64,000 nt of DNA, taken from the NCBI RefSeq assembly GCF_902686445.1, contig NC_062219.1, positions 113,399,160 through 113,463,159 on the forward strand. The letters run 5' to 3'. The notes under the pieces were generated by a model, which made no database searches, was not told the DNA's origin, and saw nothing but the letters and a program-made list of their open reading frames with translations. This document shows, piece by piece, positions 57,376-64,000 of the stretch; the stretch's first letter is position 1; the number at the start of each line of letters is the position of its first letter. The position numbers and the translations under genes are program-made. The DNA is from Sciurus carolinensis. Taxonomy: Eukaryota; Chordata; Mammalia; Rodentia; Sciuridae.

Positions 57376-57615
57376 GAGGATTTATTGAGTGCCTGCTGTG
57401 TGCCAGGCATCGAGCTGGCTTTGAGAATGCAGTGGTAAATGTTACAGACTTGCTTCCTCCTCTCATGACCATGGTGAATAATTAAAGACAAGCCAGATCC
57501 TGATAGACTGCTGATGCGTGCAGTACGGAGACTTACCCCAGGGGACTTACCCAAGGGACTCTCAGAGAAGCCTTCCAGAGGAGGTGTGCTCAGTCTGACC
57601 CTGGAAGGGCAATAA
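57376..57615 (+). mobile_element. L2 LINE 3' fragment
   Basis: L2 motifs tttattgagtgcctgctgtg, tgccaggcatcgagctgg, then gagaagccttccagagga. Confidence 0.7.
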
Positions 57616-57876
57616 GCTCTAGGTGGATAACCCCAGTTGCTGAAAGCTGGGCTGGAGGAGGATGTGTTGGTCAACTCTTATATGCCCTTTCCCACTCTGA
57701 GCCTCAGTTTTTCATCTGTAAGTTGGGCTTGGTTCTCTGAAGGATTCTGGAGCCTCAGACAGAGGAGCATTGGACAAATAAAATGGGTTTGCTGTGGGAG
57801 AGAGGTCTTGTGATAAATCGCTGTTTGTCCTTCCTCAACGTGTGTGTCCTCTCCATTTGTCCCTGCCCTTGAGCAG

Positions 57877-58027
57877 TGGCCAACCCAAAGGAGTGTTTGG
57901 GGAGCAGTTTGATGCCAAGAGCAAGCTGACATGCTCCATCTGCCTGAAGGAGTTCAAGAGCCTGCCTGCCCTGAATGGCCACATGCGCTCCCACGGTGGA
58001 ATGAGGGCCTCCCCCAGCCTCAAACAG
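57877..58027 (+). CDS. TRERF1: TRERF1, first C2H2 zinc-finger exon (residues 504-554)
   Basis: Starts with the T that completes Ser504 and ends LKQ at a caaacag/gtgagc donor; phase 2 in, phase 0 out. It encodes one classical C2H2 finger with zinc ligands Cys523, Cys526, His539 and His543 (spacing CX2CX12HX3H), the first of three known in this protein. All four ligands are present. The finger is flanked by GEQFDAKSK and [11 protein letters not shown] segments conserved in the family. Differences from the human sequence as I recall it are few and conservative, such as Ser for Asn. Confidence 0.97.
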
Positions 58028-59281
58028 GTGAGCACCACCCAGTCCCTGGTCCTTCCCAGGCCATGTGCTGCTTGCTTTGCTTTGTCGCCGTCAGAAATAT
58101 TGTGTGAGAAAGAGAGATGTGAGCCCTGTGTGGGTACCTGGGGAGGCGCAGTCCTCCCCGAACCAGAAAAGACTTAAACTTGGATGCTGGGAGCCAGCCA
58201 GCCCTACTTCCCTGGCCTTAGGAACAAGGGTCAAAATAGGGACCTCTCTACTTCCCAGAGAAAACAGCAAAAGAAAACATGTAAATGCAATAATATTTTA
58301 AATTTGTGCTTCTTGAAAGACCCAAGACTACAGCCACTTGGGCCTTCAAGATCAGTGGTCAGTGGCCAAGAAAAGAGGATGTAACCATTAGGCTCTCAGC
58401 CAGAATTTTGTGTTTGCCAGGACAATGGTGTTTGGTTCTAGCATCTGAAATCCCTTAAATACCCTCTGGATTTTCCATGTAGAATATCCAGGTAGTATAC
58501 TATCCATGAATTAATTAAATTAATTAAAATTCAAAGAATGTTCTCAGAATTCTTTGACTATTTATTGATCTTAAAGTCTAAGGGATTAACTCTTTGTTAA
58601 CCAAAATTTTGGATTACCCGGATCTGTCCCTCTCCTGACCAGGCTAGATAAAGGAACTTCGTCTTCAACTTTTTAAATAACAGGTTTTGCATTTTCAGTG
58701 TGATTTCTTAACCTGAATAAAATGTAGGGTAGAATGCCTATTTTGGCCTAACACATAAGCAAATTGAGGCCCATGGAATTAAAAGCACCTACAGAAAGTC
58801 ATATATTTTGTTTTTACCGATTACAAGTCAATGTCCTTTTCTTTAAAAGCAATGACAGGGGCTGGGATTGTGGCTCAGTGGTAGAGCACTTGCCTAGCAT
58901 GTGTGAGGCACTGGGTTCGATTCAATTCTCAGCACCACATTAAAAAAAAAAAAATGAGTAAGTAAAATAAAGGTATTGTGTCCATCTACAACTAAAAAAT
59001 TTTTTTAAAAAGGCAATGACAACCACGAAATTTTAAAAACTATTTTAACATACAAGTGATATATGGCCAAGATGTTTTCAATGTAGGACGTAGAATGCTT
59101 GACCTTGTCTACCTCCAACTGGCATTACTAACCTAGGGACCCAGGGTTGCAGGAAGGAAGCCACCGGCAGTGGTTCTCTGTCACCCACACCTGATGTCCT
59201 GGAACCTTCTGGGAAAGCAAAGTGCCTCCCCTTGGGAGAGCTGCTCTCAGCCCAGGATCAAAGCCTTTATTGTCTGTGTAG
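58028..59281 (+). other. TRERF1: TRERF1 intron (1,254 bp)
   Basis: Begins gtgagc and ends gtctgtgtag. Apart from the ID SINE at 58858-59012 it is unique, AT-rich sequence. Confidence 0.9.
58858..59012 (+). mobile_element. ID-type SINE, tailed lineage, with target-site duplication
   Basis: Body ggattgtggctcagtggta, ttgcctagcatgtgtgagg and the caccacattaaaa / tgtccatctacaact tail. Duplication gcaatgaca at 58849-58857 and 59013-59021. A small ttcgattcaattc duplication disturbs the B box. Confidence 0.95.
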
Positions 59282-59584
59282 GAGGAAGGAGAGAAGGCCC
59301 CGCCGCCTCCGCCCCAGCCGCCACTGCCGCCTCCGCCTCCACCGCCACCGCAGCTCCCTCCCGAGGCAGAAAGCCTCACGCCTATGGTCATGCCCGTGTC
59401 TGTCCCTGTCAAGCTTCTCCCGCCCAAGCCCAGCTCTCAGGGGTTCACCAACAGCGTCGTTGCCGTCCCCTCCGCCAGAGACAAGCCAGCCAGCTCGGTG
59501 TCGGACGACGAGATGCCTGTGCTCGTGAGGATGACCCTCTCTCCCCCTCACTCCCCCCAGGGGGCTGCCCCCCACAAGCCTGCT
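59282..59584 (+). CDS. TRERF1: TRERF1, proline-rich exon (residues 555-655)
   Basis: 303 nt, phase 0 on both sides. Begins EEGEK, runs into an almost continuous proline tract (about residues 560-581, broken by Gln and Leu), then a conserved stretch rich in Pro, Val and Ser, with an acidic SDDEM segment. Proline-rich segments of this kind usually act as flexible protein-binding regions. It ends HKPA at gct/gtgagt. A second usable donor, ctc/gtgagg at 59525, lies inside and would remove the last 20 codons in frame. The exon is CpG-rich, which explains the long chance frames on the other strand. Confidence 0.95.
59525..59584 (+). other. TRERF1: Optional 20-codon segment between two in-frame donors
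   Basis: GTGAGG at 59525 and GTGAGT at 59585 are both good donors 60 nt apart and both phase 0. Use of the first joins residue PVL directly to the next exon's EIPRKH. I recall human TRERF1 isoforms with and without a segment here, but cannot confirm it. Confidence 0.6.
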
Positions 59585-60718
59585 GTGAGTTGCTGCTCTG
59601 CCCCACCTGCCTGGAGTGGGGACATCCCTTTGCTTTCTTGGAGATGGGGATAGCTCTTCCACAGTCACCAACCTGACCTCCTCTTGGGGCTGAGCCCCCC
59701 TGGCCACCTGCCCACTGCCCATTAAATACCTGTTACTCTTCCAGGTTAATGGGCTGCTTTAGACACCTCGAGGTGTCCCCAGGCTTAAACAGAGGATAAT
59801 TCGGTTAGAAATCACCAATACAACCATACCAGTTATTAAAATATGGGATTATTTCCCCAGGTAATATCAGCTGTTATCCAGGGCCCTGGCCCTTCCCCAG
59901 AACCTCTAGGCCTCCCAAATCCAGCTACCAAAGAGGTAACCCCTGGAACCACAGGGCCTCCAGGCTGTAGCCCTGGCATCTATTCTGATGATCAGCCTTA
60001 GCACATGCTTAATATTTTCAACATTACACCTGCTTAAATGCCCTGGAGAACCTAATTTGTTAAAGTTCCCAAAGTAGTTCTGCTGAAAGCCACCTACCCC
60101 TAATCTCAGGAAAGCAAAGTGATTTGTGTTTCTCACTGAACTATTAAGTTCTCCTTCCCTCTCTCAAATTCCTCTCTTTCTCTCTTTCTCTTTCTGTTTC
60201 TCTCTCTCCCTCTCCCCCCACCCCCCATGGAGACATTCATGGTCGACTCCATCACATTTGTCCCTTCCCATAGAGTAGAGTTTGTCTTTAGAGAATAGAT
60301 GGTTGCTGAGAATCCAGGAGGCACGAGAGTAGGGTTGGTCCAGAATAGGATTTGGGAGCATAATTAAGACAACTGGCAAAATCCAGAAAGAGACATTTTG
60401 GTTTTATGTGATATCAAGGCCTCAGAAGAGAGACTGATAGAGAACCTCCAGGGGTGAAGATTCTCATACGGTGGCAGGAGGGGTCAACAACAGGCAGAGA
60501 TGAAATGACATATCCAGGCTTCCCCTTTGCTCGGGGAAATTCCTAATTTAAATGCACTGCATTTACCCTTGGAGAATTCTCAATCAAGGGTTCCTAGTCA
60601 CACAGCAGTCACAGTCTAGGCAGCACAACCCAGCCCCATTCATTCAAGATGGTGAGAAAAAGATAAGGGCCGAAGAGAAACCGATGCCCTGGGTATAGCT
60701 GGATGGGGATTCAGATGG

Positions 60719-61075
60719 TCCTTGCCATGGTGGTTCCAAGTTTTCAACTTTACAATAGTACAAAAGTGCATTCAGTAAACCATACTTTGAATTTTGAATC
60801 TTGATCTTTTCTCGAGCTAGCCATATGCAGTTGAGTTCTCACTTACAATGCAGGGCAGGGGCATCAAGCCACAGGGCCCAGTCAGCCCTGCCATCTCTAG
60901 GGGAAATTCAGCCCTGCCATCTCTAGGGGAAATAACCAAGACTCATAGTGCACTACGATCCTAAGCTAGGATGCTCAGTAGGCTAGGGGCTTTCAATGTA
61001 TTTTCCACTTAAAATATTTTCAACTTACCATGGGTTTATGGAAACATAGCCCCATCAGTGTGTCTGTACACCAGG
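60719..61075. mobile_element. DNA transposon relic (Tc1/mariner-like, Tigger group suspected)
   Basis: Text such as actttgaattttgaatctt, cgagctagccatatgcag and catgggtttatggaaac matches a common mammalian non-autonomous family. It is internally shortened and carries a 26-bp tandem duplication. Confidence 0.55.
60882..60933 (+). repeat. 26-bp tandem duplication
   Basis: Two identical adjacent copies of tcagccctgccatctctaggggaaat, at 60882-60907 and 60908-60933. Confidence 0.95.
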
Positions 61076-61463
61076 TGAGCTGCAATAATTAAGCACTAGG
61101 GACAGACAAGGGAATTTGGTATGAGTTTACACAGGAGATCATTGTAGGGGAGTTCTGAGAAGGCTTTAAAGGATGGGATGAAGTTGGCTTAATTGCAGGG
61201 TAAAAGAGACATCATAAATTGAGAGAGAGGCTGAAGTGGAAGCATGGGGAGGGAACTGAGTAAATGTGAGCAAGATCCTGGCACTTGATGTAAAGAAATT
61301 AAAATGTCTCGGAAGAGCCTTGAATTCTAAGCTCTGTATCTAGCCAGCTAGGACAAGGGAAATTGAGCCCCTCACGCTCTGAGAGTCCCAGTTTACTCCC
61401 CTAACCTAGAGAGGGTTGGACTCATCAATTGTTCTCCCATTTCTCTGTAGCCAGAAGTTTTTT

Positions 61464-61590
61464 CTTTTTTAATTAAAAAAAAATTTTTTTTGTTCTTTTT
61501 AGTTAGACATGACAGTAGAGCATATTTTGACATAATATACATACATGGAGTATGACTTCCCATTTTTATGGTTGTACATGATGTTGCAGC
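61464..61590 (-). mobile_element. L1 3' UTR fragment
   Basis: T-rich tail, then gttagacatgacagtagagc and ttatggttgtacatgatg, like the reversed 3' ends at 51125 and 46205. Strongly 5'-truncated. Confidence 0.65.
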
Positions 61591-61974
61591 CAGAAGCTTT
61601 TAAAAGTTCTCGGTGCTTGTCCCCACTTCCAGAATCCAGATAGCTTTGTGGGGTGGAACATTGCAAATACTTCCTGTCATGTGACAGCCAAGTGTGACAT
61701 TCTGAGTAGCTTCTCTGGTCCAGGTGGCTCAGAGCTTTGCCTGGAGGATGAGAAATCCTAGAATAGAGGTTGAATAACAGGACAGAAGGCTGGAGGACAG
61801 AGCCCAAAAGGGACCTTTGGCCCTGTGATCTTAAGTCTTGATTTCAGGGCAGAGTCAAGATCACTGTGAGGTCTGCATGTGCTTACATGACCTCATCAGT
61901 TACCCAGAAACAGGGCTCTTAGTTTCAGGATTGTTCCTCCCTTGGGGTTGCGGGGGTGGTGGCATTGAGCCTCC

Positions 61975-62160
61975 TTCCCCCAGTCTCCTCAGCTGCCTCT
62001 CCCACTTCAACCTCCCCTCTCCACTTCAACCTCTTCTCTCCACCTCAGCCTTCTCACATCAGCATTCTCTCTTGCCACCTCAGATTCCTCTCTCCGCCTC
62101 AGCCTCCTCTCTACCTCAGCCTCTCTCCATTTCAGCCTCTCCCCCACAGCCTCAGGCGGT
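61975..62160 (+). repeat. Imperfect pyrimidine-rich repeat with repeated CAG
   Basis: Irregular copies of a 15-25-bp unit around ctctccacctcagcct. Each unit resembles a polypyrimidine tract followed by CAG, that is, a 3' splice site. The opposite strand gives a charged chance frame. Confidence 0.8.
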
Positions 62161-63406
62161 GAGGAGCCCTCTGGTGGGGAGAAGAGGCAGGCTGTGGAGC
62201 TGTGGCCTGAGAGCCCCCTGTGGCTGAGGCAGGGCTCAGGAACCTCCACACTGAAACCTGGAGCCTGGGACCCTCTGCTCCCTGCTTTCCCCAGCTCTCT
62301 GCCTTCCTAGACTCCTGTCCTAGAGGTTGGCATGGCACCTTGGAAGACAAGGAAGCTGAGGGAGAGCCTGTTGCAAGCAGGAGGAGCCCAGAGCTGAGGC
62401 GCCCAGTGGGGCAAGTCACATGGCCTGGAGGCAGCCAGTCACATGACCATGGCCAGCCCTTCCCATCACCCCTTGCTGTTGCTCCTATCAGGCGCCACCC
62501 TGGGCACAGGGGTTGCTGGGAACTGCAGCTGTGACTGGCCCCTGACCTGCAGTGCTCAGGAGGGTACCTCAGACTGCTCAGAACCTTTCCACAGGTATCC
62601 CCGCCGCCTCCCCCACCCGCATCAGCTCTTGGCCTTTCTGGGCTGATGCTGGCACACCACCCAAGTCTGTTTCTGTTTGGCTTTGGCATGCCCTGCTTAT
62701 CTATTGACGTGCACATGTTTACTTATGAAGTATATATGTATCCATGTGGCAGATCTTCCTTCCAGACTAAGCTTGGTTCCGCTGCCATAAAATAAACTAA
62801 CTCTGCTGACAGGAAGCCGACCCAGGAGGAGGGCTTGCTACAAGTGAGCCGCAGTGCAGGCGCAGCAGTGAGGGGTGGGCAGGGGGACGTTGAGCAGGTC
62901 CCCTTTTAGGAGAGCCCAGAACCGGGCCTTCGGGGTGGCAGCGGGCCGGGCCTTCAGGATCGCGCCAGAGCCCAGGGTGGGAGGCTGGCCCTGGGAGCGC
63001 TGCCAGGCTGCGCCCCTCTGCCCTGCTGCCCTGAGCGGATGGTTCTGGCCCCTTCTCAGACCTGGTGCTGTGTGTGCCCGCCGTGTCCCGCGGAGCCCAC
63101 CCAGCTGGATTCCACTCAAGCAGATGGGAATGTCATGATAAGCGAAGAGAATCTGAATCTCTGCCTTCCGCCCACCCACCGTTCCCGTCACCCCCGGCTC
63201 GCTCCGGACCTCAGGGGCGGCTTCCCAGACCCTCGGTTTCTTCCTGACCGAACCACCAGAACCCGCCTTGGCCGAAGCGGATGTGGTGGGAGCGGGAGGG
63301 GGACGAGCGGAAGGGAGTCCGTCCCCATAGAGACCCCTTCCCCGCACCCGTGGAGCTGGCCTGCGGCGGGGCACCTGTTTGAATCAGATCGTTGTCCCGT
63401 CCGTAG

Positions 63407-63788
63407 GAGATCCCCCGGAAACACCAGCCCGCCGTGGCCAAGGCTGAGGAGCCCCTCAAGACCGTGCAGGAGAAGAAGAAGTTCCGGCACCGGCCCGAGC
63501 CCCTCTTCATCCCGCCACCGCCCTCCTACACCCCGACCCCCGCCTCCTACTCGGGCGCCACCCTGTACCAGAGCCAGCTGCGCTCCCCGCGCGTCCTCGG
63601 GGACCATCTGCTGCTGGACCCCACCCACGAGCTGCCCCCCTACACGCCCCCGCCCATGCTGAGCCCGGTGCGCCAGGGCTCGGGGCTCTTCAGCAACGTC
63701 CTCATCGCGGGGCACGGCCCTGGCGCCCACCCGCAGCTGCCCCTCACGCCCCTCACGCCCACCCCGCGGGTGCTGCTGTGCCGCTCCA
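63407..63788 (+). CDS. TRERF1: TRERF1, coding exon (residues 656-782, plus one base)
   Basis: 382 nt; phase 0 in (gtccgtag/GAGATC), phase 1 out (CGCTCCA/gtgagt). Begins [10 protein letters not shown] and ends VLLCRS with the first base of the next codon, as in the family. Visible features: a basic KKKFRHR cluster at about 678-684 that could serve nuclear import; a PPSY motif (PPxY type, possible WW-domain ligand) at 693-696; and a conserved Leu/Pro/Tyr-rich region leading toward the ELM2 domain, which lies past the window. Very GC- and CpG-rich. The acceptor's pyrimidine tract is rather short. Confidence 0.96.
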
Positions 63789-64000
63789 GTGAGTTGCCCC
63801 TTCAGTCCCACCCCTGTCTGTGCTGGGGACCGCCCTGCCCGGGGTCGAGTGGGGGGTCTCCGTCTCTTCAGCTGTCGGATTTACCCCCCGGATTCCTGTG
63901 GAATATCTGTGTCCCAGACACCGTGCTGGGCTGCTCTGAAATGCTTAGAACTAGAGCTATCCCTTATCCCCAAGGGAATCGGGGTCTCATTCAGAGGAAA
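63789..64000 (+). other. TRERF1: Start of the next TRERF1 intron
   Basis: Begins gtgagt and runs off the window. The remaining exons, coding for ELM2, SANT and two more zinc fingers in the known family, are not in view. Confidence 0.9.

Larger units (their letters stand above)
59585..63406 (+). other. TRERF1: TRERF1 intron (3,822 bp)
   Basis: Begins gtgagt, ends cccgtccgtag. Contains a CT-rich tract at about 60150-60225, a DNA transposon relic, a small L1 3' fragment, and a pyrimidine-rich imperfect repeat at 61975-62160. From about 62840 to the exon the sequence is GC- and CpG-rich, which creates long open frames that I do not regard as genes. Confidence 0.88.

Noticed and set aside
59267..59722. 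Minus-strand 151-codon frame opposite the proline-rich exon
   Set aside because: GC-rich exon composition suppresses stops on the other strand; the sense strand has a well-supported coding exon.
62838..63374. 178-codon minus-strand frame in the CpG-rich intron end
   Set aside because: No domain, no splice or promoter evidence; explained by base composition next to a GC-rich exon.
63188..63811. 207-codon frames on both strands around the last visible exon
   Set aside because: These arise from very GC-rich sequence around exon 63407-63788. Only the TRERF1 frame has matching splice sites and family similarity.

Overview
The window is nuclear DNA from a rodent, most likely a squirrel (Sciuridae). 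It is dense in tRNA-derived ID-type SINEs and in dimeric SINEs with a 7SL-derived B1 half joined to an ID-like half (B1-dID type). It also has L1, L2, MIR, MaLR LTR and hAT/Tigger-like remnants. CpG is depleted except at exons and one GC-box cluster. The genus cannot be told from the sequence.

Only one protein-coding gene can be supported: TRERF1 (transcriptional regulating factor 1, TReP-132), on the + strand. Five coding exons are visible: 53489-55200 (start codon at 53737), 56862-56908, 57877-58027, 59282-59584 and 63407-63788. Phases match across every junction and give residues 1-782 plus one base of the next codon. The rest of the protein (ELM2, SANT and two further zinc fingers in the known family) lies beyond the right edge. 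The visible part holds an LXXLL nuclear-receptor box, a glutamine-rich domain with an expanded poly-Q tract, the first C2H2 zinc finger and proline-rich segments.

The first 53.5 kb hold no supportable coding gene and are best read as 5' intron(s) of TRERF1. A 112-bp segment at 23596-23707 has a strong acceptor and donor and may be a 5' leader exon. An ATG in it opens a frame that, joined to the 53489 exon, runs 72 codons before stopping 100 bases upstream of the TRERF1 start. About 100 bp downstream of it is a CpG-rich GC-box cluster (23815-23916) that could be an alternative promoter. The leader of the 53489 exon also has a start-stop ATGTAA and an ATG whose frame overlaps the main start, so translational control is plausible.

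Layout: 1-23.6 kb, intron-like sequence with old repeats; 23.6-24 kb, candidate exon and GC cluster; 24-46 kb, intron with SINEs and fossil L1M; 46-48.5 kb, an antisense L1 broken by a deletion and two SINEs; 48.5-53.5 kb, L2, a second antisense L1 3' end and a SINE cluster; 53.5-64 kb, TRERF1 coding exons and short introns. I found no clearly novel biological system. The most useful leads are the upstream ORF architecture, the poly-Q expansion and the alternative in-frame donor pair.
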